Assembly (NCBI GenBank): GCA_016288205.1
Contig: JAEEYO010000025.1
Coordinates: 124,001 to 188,000 of the forward strand
Length of the DNA: 64,000 bases
Direction of reading: 5' to 3'
Source of the DNA: Treponema sp.
Lineage (GTDB): Bacteria; Spirochaetota; Spirochaetia; Treponematales; Treponemataceae
Of the stretch, positions 39,315 to 48,399 are shown in pieces (positions within the stretch are counted from its first letter, which is position 1; each line of letters starts with the position of its first letter). The notes beneath the pieces were generated by a model. The model ran no database searches. It had not been told where the DNA came from and saw nothing but the letters and a program-made list of their open reading frames with translations. The position numbers and the translations under genes were made by a program.

Positions 39315-40346
39315 ATGAAACCACCGTCCAACCCAACCTCGACCTACGCCGTCACCCTGTATTTTGACCCGGACTCAACTACCCTGATTCGCTCGGCCAT
39401 ATCGCACTTGGCGGAGATTTGCGGAAATGATTACATGATTCAAAATGAAGTGCCGCCGCATCTGACATTGGGAATGTTTCATGCAAGCGACGCGAACTTG
39501 GAAAAGCTGGAGAATCTGTTCCGTGATTTTTCAAAAAAAGCAGGCAGGACTTTCCCGGTGGATTTTTCCGGCGCGGATTCTTTTATGGACAAGGTGATTT
39601 TTCTTTCATTGAAAAAGGACTCTCCGACTTTCACTTTTCTCAAGGATTTGAACTCAAGTCTGCACGAAATGTTCATACCGCATTTTGAAGCCGGAGACAA
39701 CAGGAATTATCTTCCGCAGAATTGGGTTCCGCACATTGCCCTTGCTGTAAAGCTTTCGCACTCGCAATTTGAAAAAGGCTTCTCCTTGTTTGAAAAATCG
39801 ATTCTGCCGCAATCAGCAAAAGTCATCTCTCTCGGTCTTGCGCGCTGCAATCCTTACAAGGAAATTCTTCGCATATCACTTTCCACCGACAGCTTGAGCG
39901 CAGAGCAAAGGCACAAAAACATGGCTGCAATTCACAGCTCGGACACAAAGCCGGAAAAGAAAATCCGCTCCGCACTCTTTAAGTTCGGTCTCCGCTTCCG
40001 AAAAAACGACCGCCGCTATCCCGGCACTCCAGATTTAGTCTTTCCGCACTACCATGCCGTCGTGTTCATAAACGGATGCTTTTGGCACGGACACGAAAGC
40101 TGCTCCAGATTCAGGATTCCAAAATCCAACGTTGGGTTCTGGGAAAACAAGATTGAGCGCAACAAAAAAAGGGATTCCGAAAACATCAAAAAATATCAGG
40201 ACATGAGCTGGAGAGTCTGCGTTGTGTGGGAATGCGCAATCAGCGGAAAAAAATCAAGGCAGAAGATAAAGAACGTAACGGAAAAAATCTGCCTGTGGCT
40301 TGAAGAATGTGAGTCAGTGTTTTTGGAGATCCGCGGATATGATTGA
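39315..40346 (+). CDS. 2H phosphoesterase fused to Vsr mismatch endonuclease
   Basis: A 343-residue protein from the ATG at 39315 (after CGGAGG); the longer in-frame start overlaps DUF1294 and lacks a site. Residues ~1-190 are a 2H/LigT-like domain with VPPHLTLG (His49, Thr51) and VPHIALAV (His140; Ala instead of Ser/Thr). Residues ~193-343 are a complete Vsr domain: LSAEQRHKNMAAI, RYPGTPDLVF (catalytic Asp240), NGCFWHGHESC and WRVCVVWEC. Vsr nicks 5' of T:G mismatches formed by methylcytosine deamination. No cytosine methylase gene lies nearby. The fusion is unusual; its RNA- or cyclic-phosphate substrate is unknown. Confidence 0.87.
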   Translation: MKPPSNPTSTYAVTLYFDPDSTTLIRSAISHLAEICGNDYMIQNEVPPHLTLGMFHASDANLEKLENLFRDFSKKAGRTFPVDFSGADSFMDKVIFLSLKKDSPTFTFLKDLNSSLHEMFIPHFEAGDNRNYLPQNWVPHIALAVKLSHSQFEKGFSLFEKSILPQSAKVISLGLARCNPYKEILRISLSTDSLSAEQRHKNMAAIHSSDTKPEKKIRSALFKFGLRFRKNDRRYPGTPDLVFPHYHAVVFINGCFWHGHESCSRFRIPKSNVGFWENKIERNKKRDSENIKKYQDMSWRVCVVWECAISGKKSRQKIKNVTEKICLWLEECESVFLEIRGYD

Positions 40347-40412
40347 ACCACACCCAAAAATCAAAAGCTGCCGCCGGTAGCCAGTGCACACACAAACGAC
40401 AGCCCCGATTTC

Positions 40413-41306
40413 CTAGCGATACTCACCGCTTACTTTTCTGAATCCGTCAATCAATGCGTTCTCAAGTTTAAACGCGCAGAAGTTGTTTATCATTTTTTGG
40501 TCAGTCTTATCGCTTTCTATGGAACCGTTCCATTCCTCCATCCATTCAACTTCTATCGGTTCCTTCGCCACAAGACATTTTTCCTTCGTGTCATACACAC
40601 AGATCGCATACTTTCCCTTGAACGCGAATTTTGTCTTCGGCGTAAAAAACTGGGGAATAAAACACAAAAGCCCGACTCCAAAGCTTCCTGCGCTGAGAGC
40701 CATCTCCACTTTCTTTCCCAATGTGTCAGGCGGAAAATCATCTATCATGGAAGCAATGAAAGCCGCTCCTCCAATGGAAAGAATGAATCCTGCGTTTGTC
40801 CATGCCTGCTGGGTCTTCGCCGTGTCATGGTAAAGGAACTGAGTTTCCTGGACAGAGACAAAGGCAACGTAACGTTTCGCACTCTTGTACATGACAAGAT
40901 CCTGCGGGGTGAATTCACCAAAATAGAGCTTGGAGCAGTCATCGGCCATCTTCAATTTAGAAAGCGTGGAGCCAAATCTTCTGAATGTCTTTGTGTCCCT
41001 CACTTTCATCCAATAATTGTAATCGGAAAAATACTCCAAGGTTGATTCCGAAGAGCCGCCGAGCAAATCTGCAAGATATGACTCATTTTTGGAAATCTGC
41101 GATGTCACGGCAAGCAAAGTCATCTCAGGCTTGAACCCGATGAATTCCATGTTCGGCTCATCCTCGAAGGGCTCCCCATGAACCGAGATGGAACTTGCGG
41201 ATCCCACGTCGGTAATTGGGGTTGAAACGCACGATTCTGCAATGAATGAAAAGAACACAATCACAGAAAGCGCAAGAATTGATTTTTTCAAAGCAGTTGT
41301 CTTCAT
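40413..41306 (-). CDS. Putative lipoprotein, last gene of the ABC/TCS operon
   Basis: A 297-residue protein with a leader ending AESCVS (relaxed lipobox, Cys ~26). A Ser-rich start of the mature part is followed by a mixed alpha/beta domain with a central hydrophobic stretch (AWTNAGFILSIGGAAFIASMI) and later SAGSFGVGLLCFIPQF, so it may be partly membrane-embedded. No family recognised. Its start is immediately after the stop of the upstream exported protein gene; GGAGGG site present. It is the seventh gene on one minus-strand transcript. Confidence 0.65.
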   Translation of the reverse strand: MKTTALKKSILALSVIVFFSFIAESCVSTPITDVGSASSISVHGEPFEDEPNMEFIGFKPEMTLLAVTSQISKNESYLADLLGGSSESTLEYFSDYNYWMKVRDTKTFRRFGSTLSKLKMADDCSKLYFGEFTPQDLVMYKSAKRYVAFVSVQETQFLYHDTAKTQQAWTNAGFILSIGGAAFIASMIDDFPPDTLGKKVEMALSAGSFGVGLLCFIPQFFTPKTKFAFKGKYAICVYDTKEKCLVAKEPIEVEWMEEWNGSIESDKTDQKMINNFCAFKLENALIDGFRKVSGEYR

Positions 41307-41774
41307 TTAGAAATCTCCCTCCTCAAGAATCGGACCAAATTTTTCATCAAGAAGTTTCAGATGCTTTGCCACGACAGCCTCATCATCAGGATTTATTTTT
41401 TCATCAAAGAGTTTTTTGATTTTCTTTGCCATTGTAAGTTGCAAAAACCAAGACGAGTCCTTCATCTCCTTTTCGAGCTTGCATTTCGAATAGCTCAGAA
41501 TAATAGACTCCAGCTTGTCATAACGGTTTGGCCCCGAGATTCCATATTTCTCAAGGATTTTCTCAACCGCCTCCTTCTCAGCCTTGGTGCACTCATCGTT
41601 GACTTCCTCAACTCCTGCATCCTCAATATCATCCATAATATCTACACAGTGCTCCGCAAAAGCAATCACGTCCGCATCAGTCAAATTTACCGACGGAGGG
41701 ATTTTCTTCTGCTTGGCAAAAGCCGGAACAAGCAAAATCAAAATCAATGCCGCTGACAAAATATTCTTTTTCAT
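41307..41774 (-). CDS. Small exported helical protein of unknown function
   Basis: A 155-residue protein with signal peptide MKKNILSAALILILLVPAFA. The mature part is helical and charged (AFAEHCVDIMDDIEDAG; EKEAVEKILEKYGI), about 135 residues, with two Cys. No family recognised. Its ATG overlaps the histidine kinase stop by four bases, after AAGGAGG, so it is translationally coupled to the sensor kinase. A periplasmic accessory role is inferred from that. Confidence 0.65.
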   Translation of the reverse strand: MKKNILSAALILILLVPAFAKQKKIPPSVNLTDADVIAFAEHCVDIMDDIEDAGVEEVNDECTKAEKEAVEKILEKYGISGPNRYDKLESIILSYSKCKLEKEMKDSSWFLQLTMAKKIKKLFDEKINPDDEAVVAKHLKLLDEKFGPILEEGDF

Positions 41775-42706
41775 TTTCTTTCCTCCTTAATGTCTATGAA
41801 AAATGCCTTTGTATATTCAGGAACATCCTCCGATATTCCAATTTTACCGCTGTGTTTTTCCACAATCTGTCTCGCAATCGCAAGCCCGAGTCCGCTCCCT
41901 GTGCCGCTCGTCCTGGATTCGTTTCCGCTCACAAAAGGATTGAAAAGTTTTCTCGCAAGATTCTGTGGAATTGCCTCTCCGTCATCAGCAACAAGAATTT
42001 TCACCCGCCCCTTTTTCTCTCCGACAGATATTTTTACGCGCGCACCGTCCTTGTTATGTCTGTAGGCGTTTACAATGATGTTGTTCAAAGCCCTGCGGAA
42101 TTCAATCTCATCAAGCATCGCAAAAATCGGTTCGTCAGGAATTTCCATCGCGAGTTGAATCTCCTTCTTTTCAAAACAATCGTATTCCATTGCTGTTACA
42201 GCCCTGACCAAAGCGCATACATCAGTCTTTTTTTTCTTCAGCGTATATGCGGAGCTTCCAGTTTTCGCAAGGGCAATCATTTCCATCAAAAGCTCATTCA
42301 TCATTTTTGTTTTCGTGCGGATTATCTCTGCGGTCTCAGGGATTTTTTCAGCAGGAATTTTACCGTCACAAAGGGCGGCGGAAAATCCCATTACGCTTGT
42401 CATCGGTGTCTTCAAATCATGCGCAAGACTTGAATATAAAAGACTCTGCTTGTCCAGCTCGTCTCTCTGATCGTTCCGCATCGCTTTTTTCGTAAGTATG
42501 AAAAACAGAAACGCGGCCCCAGCAAAAGAAAGCGCGGTCAATCCAAAAAACAAAAAGAGCAAAAGAACAAATTTTCCACCATCATCCTCAGTCAAACAAG
42601 TATCAATAAAATTCCCGGCTATATCGTCTATCAAAGAAACAGCAATCTCAAGAAGAAATGCACAAAGAATAAAATACCAGATGATTTTAGTCCTAAGTTT
42701 TTTCAT
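41771..42706 (-). CDS. Sensor histidine kinase
   Basis: About 311 residues from the ATG at 42706, after GGAGG. Two membrane segments (~8-28 and ~48-71) flank a very short periplasmic loop, as in intramembrane-sensing kinases that watch an ABC transporter. HisKA motif LAHDLKTPMTSV (His96), N-box NNIIVNAYRHNKDGA, G1 VADDGEAIPQ and G2 GTGSGLGLAIARQI are complete. Pairs with the OmpR-type regulator 11 bases upstream and sits behind ABC transporter genes. Confidence 0.9.
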   Translation of the reverse strand: MKKLRTKIIWYFILCAFLLEIAVSLIDDIAGNFIDTCLTEDDGGKFVLLLFLFFGLTALSFAGAAFLFFILTKKAMRNDQRDELDKQSLLYSSLAHDLKTPMTSVMGFSAALCDGKIPAEKIPETAEIIRTKTKMMNELLMEMIALAKTGSSAYTLKKKKTDVCALVRAVTAMEYDCFEKKEIQLAMEIPDEPIFAMLDEIEFRRALNNIIVNAYRHNKDGARVKISVGEKKGRVKILVADDGEAIPQNLARKLFNPFVSGNESRTSGTGSGLGLAIARQIVEKHSGKIGISEDVPEYTKAFFIDIKEERK

Positions 42707-42717
42707 ACATCCTCCAC

Positions 42718-43422
42718 CTATATGCCTTTCTCCAGCCGATACCCCAGACCGCGTATAGTCTTTATCTGGCAACTCCCAATTTTGTCACGCAATCTGCTTA
42801 TAATTACACGGATTGTATTGTCATCCACGGCGACATCACCCCATCCGCACTCATAAACCTGGTCCTTGGTAAACACACGCATTGGCTGTTCCATGAACAT
42901 TTTCAGGACAAGGAATTCCACCTTTGTAAGATTGCTTGTATTTCCATCCGCAGTGATTGTGCATGAGTCAAGATTCAAAACAAGGTTCTCAAACTGAATG
43001 ACATTCGCATTTTGAACCTGCTCATCTTTTCCCGGAGAAGATTTCATTGCATCGCTTCGTCTCAAATGCGCCTTTACCTTCGCAACAACCTCAAGAGGCT
43101 CAAATGGTTTTTGAATATAATCATCAGCACCCAAGTCAAGACCAAGCACACGGTCGGAAAGTTCAGTGCGTGCGGAAATCACCAGAACCGGAAGATGATG
43201 TGAGACGCGAAGTTTTTTAATCAGCTCGAAGCCGTTGAGTTTCGGCATCATCACATCAACAAGCGCAAGATCAATCCTCTCGGATTCAAGAATATTGTAA
43301 GCCGATTCTCCGTCGCTCGCCGCAATCACCTCCATGTCCTCGGAGTCAAGATAGAGCCGCAAAAGAGAGATTATTTCAGCGTCATCATCAGCAACAAGAA
43401 TCATCTTCTTTTCATTCATCAC
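42718..43422 (-). CDS. OmpR-family response regulator
   Basis: A 234-residue protein. Receiver domain with acidic pocket ADDD, phosphorylated Asp56 in ALVDVMMPKLNG, and KPFEP switch Lys. The C-terminal winged helix has LTKVEFLVLKMF, then VDDNTIRVIISRLRDKIG and IRGLGYRLE. Probably controls the ABC transporter/serine hydrolase operon that contains it. Good site before the start; follows the hydrolase gene by 24 bases. Confidence 0.93.
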   Translation of the reverse strand: MMNEKKMILVADDDAEIISLLRLYLDSEDMEVIAASDGESAYNILESERIDLALVDVMMPKLNGFELIKKLRVSHHLPVLVISARTELSDRVLGLDLGADDYIQKPFEPLEVVAKVKAHLRRSDAMKSSPGKDEQVQNANVIQFENLVLNLDSCTITADGNTSNLTKVEFLVLKMFMEQPMRVFTKDQVYECGWGDVAVDDNTIRVIISRLRDKIGSCQIKTIRGLGYRLEKGI

Positions 43423-43446
43423 ACACCTCGCTTTTCCAGGAGTTTT

Positions 43447-45285
43447 TTACACGCCCCAGAAATTCCAGAACTGAAAGTAGCAGATAAAGAATGCGGAATA
43501 CAAAGCACAAAGAGCAGAGAACCAGCATTTCTTCCTGATTAAGTATACACCATTTGCGACAGAACTTAAAGCCAAAAATCCCGCAAGAATCGCAGAAATT
43601 ACGGCAAAAGGTTTTACACAAATTGAAGTGGAGAAAAAGAGGAGCACAATTATGGTAATCACAATCGGAGTAAGCTTCGCCATAAGAGCGGCCACAGATT
43701 TTTTATCAAGCGACAAGCTTTTTGCATTTGACAAATTCCTTGATTTTTTTCTCGCAACAAATTTAATCATCTGAACCAAAATCACAATGAAAGCAATAAG
43801 AGCAAGCACAGGCACAAGGATGATAAAAGCAGCTTTTACAAAAAATGTCGGATCATGGATGTAATCATAACATTCCATCTGCAAGACATTCCTTCCTTTT
43901 TCGTTTCGGGAAAGATAAAGTGGCATCTGCATTCCGTTCTGGTTGTCAAGGATGAAAAAGCTGTTGCCCACATCGCTTATGATTCCGCCCATACCGCCAA
44001 TAATCGGGAATTTTCCGTCCTCATTCATTTTTGCAACGGGCAAGAAGAAAGTATATTGTGCCATGCAGTAAAAGCCTTTTATGAAGGAGCGGCTCTCCGT
44101 GTAAAAGCCTGAAATATCTGGAGTTCTTTTCGATGACGATTTGCTTCCTTCTCCAAAATAAGAATTGTCCTTATACTCACCGAAAAGCAAAGACGGAAGC
44201 CCCATAGTGAAAGCTGTCTCACCCACCTCATTTACAATAACGGCAATTCCCTTTCCTGTCTCCGGATCAAACAAAAGATTTGACGTACAACCGGCAGTAT
44301 TTCCTCCGTGTCCGAACACAGTCTTTCCGTAATAAGAAACAAGCAGACCGTGGCAATCTCTCGGAGCATTTGTATCTCCATAAAACAAAGATACCGAAAG
44401 CATTTCTTTCAGTGTCTCCGATTTCTGGAACAAGGGTGATTTTCCATCCGAAGGAACAAATGCCTTCCCAAACTTCACAAGATCACACAGAGGACTGATT
44501 ACGGCTCCAGCAGGATACACATCGACATAACTTACGTTTATTCCAAACGAATCGTTTTCCTCACTGTTGATATTGTAAGTCTTCAAATTCTCACGGCGTT
44601 CTTTTACATCAAGATTGTCGCGGTGAGAACCAGAAACAGCGGTCTGTGTCATTCCAAGCGGCTCAAGAATGTGATGATGAACATAATCCACATAATCCTC
44701 ACCACTAACACACTGAACAATGAAAGCTGCAAGTGCCGCACCCCAGTTTGAATAAGACATTACTGTGCCCGGACGGAAAACCTGGTTCGGCTCAAGATTC
44801 CTCAATGTTTTTTCAAGCGGCAAAAGTTTCTCTTCCTTTATTGACTCATTCTGATAAACACATTCCTGAAATCCCGCCGTATGATTCATCAGATGAAGCA
44901 TTGTGACAGGCTCCTCATAATGCAATTTGGTAAGGAATCCCGTCGGAAGATAAGTACGGACATCTTCATTCAAGTCAAGTTTTTCCTGCTCATAAAGCTG
45001 CATCGCGCTAGTCCAAACTAACATCTTTGAAACGGATCCCCACTCATAAACCGTATCACCGTCCGCCGGCACAGAGTTTTCAATGTCCGCCATGCCGAAA
45101 TAATTTTCATAAACGGTTGACTCATTTTGAAAAACGGATACGGCTACAGAAGCAAGTCCTCCCTTTCGGACATCGACATAGTTTTCAATTTCACTTGCAA
45201 TCTGTTTTTCGAACTCTTGTGCACAAACAGAGCCTGAAAAAATCAATAAAAAACATGACGTAAAAAATCCAAGTGTTCTTTTCAT
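43447..45285 (-). CDS. Membrane serine hydrolase, class C beta-lactamase-like
   Basis: A 612-residue protein: signal peptide (1-22), a beta-lactamase/PBP4*-type domain with SxxK at Ser84 (GSVSKML), YxN at Tyr178 (SYSNWG) and HGG in FGHGGNTAG, then a C-terminal region with about four membrane segments (LVPVLALIAFIVILVQMI, VITIIVLLFFS, and others). This is the esterase/peptidase-like group rather than a true beta-lactamase. Active site faces the periplasm. Its position between an ABC transporter and a two-component system suggests a role in handling an antimicrobial or envelope peptide. Confidence 0.87.
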   Translation of the reverse strand: MKRTLGFFTSCFLLIFSGSVCAQEFEKQIASEIENYVDVRKGGLASVAVSVFQNESTVYENYFGMADIENSVPADGDTVYEWGSVSKMLVWTSAMQLYEQEKLDLNEDVRTYLPTGFLTKLHYEEPVTMLHLMNHTAGFQECVYQNESIKEEKLLPLEKTLRNLEPNQVFRPGTVMSYSNWGAALAAFIVQCVSGEDYVDYVHHHILEPLGMTQTAVSGSHRDNLDVKERRENLKTYNINSEENDSFGINVSYVDVYPAGAVISPLCDLVKFGKAFVPSDGKSPLFQKSETLKEMLSVSLFYGDTNAPRDCHGLLVSYYGKTVFGHGGNTAGCTSNLLFDPETGKGIAVIVNEVGETAFTMGLPSLLFGEYKDNSYFGEGSKSSSKRTPDISGFYTESRSFIKGFYCMAQYTFFLPVAKMNEDGKFPIIGGMGGIISDVGNSFFILDNQNGMQMPLYLSRNEKGRNVLQMECYDYIHDPTFFVKAAFIILVPVLALIAFIVILVQMIKFVARKKSRNLSNAKSLSLDKKSVAALMAKLTPIVITIIVLLFFSTSICVKPFAVISAILAGFLALSSVANGVYLIRKKCWFSALCALYSAFFICYFQFWNFWGV

Positions 45286-46031
45286 TTTAACTCCATCCTC
45301 CTGAAGATTATAAAATCCAAGGTAAAGAACAATGCGAGAGTCAAAAGAGAAACCACGAATGCCGTAATCACTCCCGACAAACTATCACAAACTGGGAATA
45401 GAAAGAGCTGTCCGAAAGAAGTGAAAGACGCAAGTTTTATCAGTCCCTCATTCGGAGTCTCGGTTTGAAAAAGCGACTGCACCATGCTGTAGAGCTCAAG
45501 ATTTGCAAGAAGACATACAGCGGCACATCCACCTTCCCTTTTCATCAAAAGAGCAAGCGGGACGCACACGCAAAAACAAGATGCAATCACCAGCAGGGAA
45601 ACGAGGAGCCATGCGAGTTCAAAAAACGCTGATGCGATTGAAGTAATGCCGAGTGAGCCAGAAACAATGCTTCCTGCAACAAACGACACCAACGAAGAAA
45701 CAAGCACAAAGATTGTCAAGGGCAGAATATAAAAAAGACATTCCCCAAAAATGACGGAGGCTCTGGATGCACCTGACATAACGCATACCGAAACTTGTCT
45801 TGAAACAACGCTGCAGTTTATGCTCATCGCGCAAAAAACCCCGGCTGCAAGAACAAGGAATGAAGACGAAAATGAAACCGATGCACGCATGAACTCAATT
45901 CCGCTCGCAAATCCATCTTCGTGTGAAAGAAGGATAAAACTCATTCCACAAAGCAAACCTGCTACAAGCAATATAGGCAGCAACAGAGAATGTGCGAAAC
46001 AATGCATTTTCCATTTTAAGCAATCACGCAT
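45282..46031 (-). CDS. ABC transporter permease, Bce/lantibiotic-immunity-like
   Basis: About 249 residues from the ATG at 46031 (eight bases after GGAGG), overlapping the ATPase gene by eight bases and the hydrolase gene by four. Six hydrophobic segments (e.g. LLLPILLVAGLLCGMSFI; ITSIASAFFELAWLLVSLL; ITAFVVSLLTLALFF). The size and topology suit ABC-2-type permeases of antimicrobial peptide self-protection systems. Cargo unknown. Confidence 0.85.
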   Translation of the reverse strand: MRDCLKWKMHCFAHSLLLPILLVAGLLCGMSFILLSHEDGFASGIEFMRASVSFSSSFLVLAAGVFCAMSINCSVVSRQVSVCVMSGASRASVIFGECLFYILPLTIFVLVSSLVSFVAGSIVSGSLGITSIASAFFELAWLLVSLLVIASCFCVCVPLALLMKREGGCAAVCLLANLELYSMVQSLFQTETPNEGLIKLASFTSFGQLFLFPVCDSLSGVITAFVVSLLTLALFFTLDFIIFRRMELK

Positions 46032-46791
46032 TCCATTTTCCTCCTTCCACAATGTCTTCCTCTGTCAAGCCCAAAAGCTCCAGATAAAATTTTTCAAGGG
46101 ATTTTCCTTTAAGCGAAATGTCGCAAGCACTTGCAAGTCTGAGGATTTTTCCACCGCTTATAAAAATGTAGTCCGTGGCAAGTTCCTCAAGCTCCGAAAG
46201 AATATGGCTCGAAAGAAGCACGGTAATTCCGCTGTCCCTGCACAAGGACTGAATCAGGCGGCGAATTGAGATCATCCCCATTGGGTCAAGTCCGTTCATC
46301 GGCTCATCCAGAATCAAAAACTCAGGATTTACAATCAATGCGAGTGCAATTCCAAGTCTCTGTCTCATGCCAAGAGAAAAATCACGCACTTTCTTTTTTC
46401 CGCATCCACCGAGTCCGACTCTCTCCAAGATTTTTTCAATCCGATTTTCATCGCATTTCATTCCGTATAAAATGCCGCGTTCCAAAAGATTTTCCCTCGC
46501 ATCCGCAAATGGATTGAATACAGGCTGTTCAACCAGAGCACCGATTTTCCTGCGCTTCATCGAAAGTGATTTTGCACCATTGCTTCCATCATCTCCGAAA
46601 AGCACAATCTTTCCGCTGTCAGCTTTGGTCAGCCCGCACATCATACGGATGCATGTCGTTTTTCCCGCACCATTCTCACCAACGAAGCCATATATTCGGC
46701 CACGCTCAAGTGAGAAAGTCGCAGAATCCACGGCAATCTGAGAACCATATTTTTTTGTAACGTCCTGAAACTCAAGAATAAAATCATTCAT
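46024..46791 (-). CDS. ABC transporter ATP-binding protein
   Basis: A 255-residue ATPase: Walker A GENGAGKTT (~38-46), Q-loop VEQPVFNPFADARENL, signature FSLGMRQRLGIALAL, Walker B LILDEPMNGLDPMG and H-loop LSSHILSEL. It matches the BcrA/NatA drug and peptide exporter group. First gene of the seven-gene operon; pairs with the downstream permease. Confidence 0.93.
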   Translation of the reverse strand: MNDFILEFQDVTKKYGSQIAVDSATFSLERGRIYGFVGENGAGKTTCIRMMCGLTKADSGKIVLFGDDGSNGAKSLSMKRRKIGALVEQPVFNPFADARENLLERGILYGMKCDENRIEKILERVGLGGCGKKKVRDFSLGMRQRLGIALALIVNPEFLILDEPMNGLDPMGMISIRRLIQSLCRDSGITVLLSSHILSELEELATDYIFISGGKILRLASACDISLKGKSLEKFYLELLGLTEEDIVEGGKWNA

Positions 46792-46864
46792 GCCTATAAA
46801 ATAGCATGAGAATATTTCTTTAAAAAGTGTCCAACATTAACCGAATGTGAATTTTTTACAAAAA

Positions 46865-47602
46865 CTAGAGATTTTTTTCCATGAAGACATCCGCATACGG
46901 ATTGTCATTGTAACGCTCTGTTTCTGTGAATCCGAAGCTTTCATAAAGTTTTCGCGCGTCTTTGTACTTGGCCATGGAATCCAAAACAACACGGGCATAT
47001 CCTTTTTCCTTTGCGGATGAGACAGCCGTTTCCAAAAGCTTTCGACCCAATCCGTAGCCCCTGAATTCATTTGAAAGATAAAGTGCCTTAAGCTCAACGG
47101 TAGAATCATCAATTTTTTTCAAGGCGACAGTTCCAATCACCTGAGAATCCGCAATCAAGCACCAGAACGAATCGAACGCACTTTCTATCTCATTATAAAA
47201 AAAATGTCTTCCATTCGGCTCAAAAGCTTTTCCCAAGTCCTGAAAACAATGATCGGTAAAATCAAAAACGCTCCGCTTATATTTCTCCTCATAAGGAACA
47301 ATCCGCAAGTCAACGAGTTTCAAGTCGCAGGAAAAATCGTAATCAGTCTCATTCATTATTTCGACCACTGTTTCAAAAAACTTCGTTCCCAGATCAGACT
47401 TGCTCTTTTCCGCATCGGACCAGATTATCTCAAGTTTTTCCCCGTATTCATGGAAGCCGAATCCACCGCACAATAAATCGGCAAATGCATCCAGATTGTG
47501 TCCTGTTTTCCAGTCGAGATTTCTTGTAAGGAGCCTGTCAATCTCCGTGTAAAACTCTTCCTGATTTGAAAAGTTTTTTCCGTCAATCAAAATCCTCTTC
47601 AT
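46865..47602 (-). CDS. Barstar-like domain fused to GNAT acetyltransferase
   Basis: A 245-residue protein. Residues ~1-95 match the barstar RNase-inhibitor family (IDGKNFSNQEEFYTEIDRLL, HNLDAFADLLCGGFGFHEYG, IIWSDAEKSKSDLG). Residues ~98-245 are a GNAT domain with GTVALKKIDDSTVELKALYL, the acetyl-CoA loop FRGYGLGRKLLE and YESFGFTETERY. The barstar part usually neutralises a barnase-type RNase toxin; fused here to an acetyltransferase its partner is unknown. Stop is two bases before the next gene's end. Confidence 0.8.
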   Translation of the reverse strand: MKRILIDGKNFSNQEEFYTEIDRLLTRNLDWKTGHNLDAFADLLCGGFGFHEYGEKLEIIWSDAEKSKSDLGTKFFETVVEIMNETDYDFSCDLKLVDLRIVPYEEKYKRSVFDFTDHCFQDLGKAFEPNGRHFFYNEIESAFDSFWCLIADSQVIGTVALKKIDDSTVELKALYLSNEFRGYGLGRKLLETAVSSAKEKGYARVVLDSMAKYKDARKLYESFGFTETERYNDNPYADVFMEKNL

Positions 47603-47603
47603 G

Positions 47604-48389
47604 TCAATGCGTCCTCAGCCATGATTTTACAATGCTTTCAAACATTTCAGGTTGCTCTATCTGAAGATTGTGTCCGGCGTTTTCAATGGCACAGTAAGTC
47701 GAGTTAGGATAAACTTTCATCAAATCATACTGGTCCTTATAACCGACGACTGAATCCTGTTTTCCCGCTATAATCAAAGTGGGAATCTCGCACGGCTTTT
47801 CCAATTTGTCAACGTCAAAGGAAAATTTTCCATCAAGCACATGTCCCAAGAATTTCCAGTCCGCACATGCAAGAGCCGGCACCAAAAAATCCTTGTAACG
47901 ATTCCAAACCTCACGAGTGAGTACGGCATTCATCTCCGTAAAACTTTCGCGCTCCTCTTTTGAAAGCGAGTCCAGCAGGGAATCATCCTTTTGAACGACA
48001 CGTAACTTTTCAACCCGCCCCTTTTTCACACCCGGAATAATGCAAGGACAAAGAAGGACAATCTTTTGAATCATCTCGGGAAACTTGTTTACAAAACCTC
48101 TGGAAATCAATCCGCCATAAGACTGACCCACGATTATAAATTTGTCTTTGATTACATCGCTGGCAAATTCATGAAGCAGGTCAAGAATGTCGTCGGAGTT
48201 TTTTACGTCGCCATGCTCGGACTGTCCCATGCCGGGAAGATCAATGTAAAATCTTTTGTAGCCGTCAAGCTCAGTAAAGACAGGCTCAAACGCGGCTTTC
48301 ATCGTAAGTCTGCTGATTCCCCATCCATGGATTATAAGGACAGGCACACCGTTTCCGACAGTCTCGTAATCAAGAATCCCGTATTTCAT
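47604..48389 (-). CDS. Alpha/beta hydrolase
   Basis: A 261-residue protein with the oxyanion HGWG loop (residues ~21-24), nucleophile elbow GQSYGG (Ser90) and a C-terminal ENAGHNLQIEQPE His. Cytoplasmic, no leader. The family cleaves esters, amides or C-C bonds; substrate not deducible. It lies directly between the barstar-GNAT gene and a methyltransferase, one transcript likely. Confidence 0.88.
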   Translation of the reverse strand: MKYGILDYETVGNGVPVLIIHGWGISRLTMKAAFEPVFTELDGYKRFYIDLPGMGQSEHGDVKNSDDILDLLHEFASDVIKDKFIIVGQSYGGLISRGFVNKFPEMIQKIVLLCPCIIPGVKKGRVEKLRVVQKDDSLLDSLSKEERESFTEMNAVLTREVWNRYKDFLVPALACADWKFLGHVLDGKFSFDVDKLEKPCEIPTLIIAGKQDSVVGYKDQYDLMKVYPNSTYCAIENAGHNLQIEQPEMFESIVKSWLRTH

Positions 48390-48399
48390 TTACATTTCC

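Noticed and set aside
43447-45285. True beta-lactamase gene
   Set aside because: The SxxK/YxN/HGG set with a multi-pass membrane tail fits esterase/PBP-like proteins; the KTG motif is HGG.
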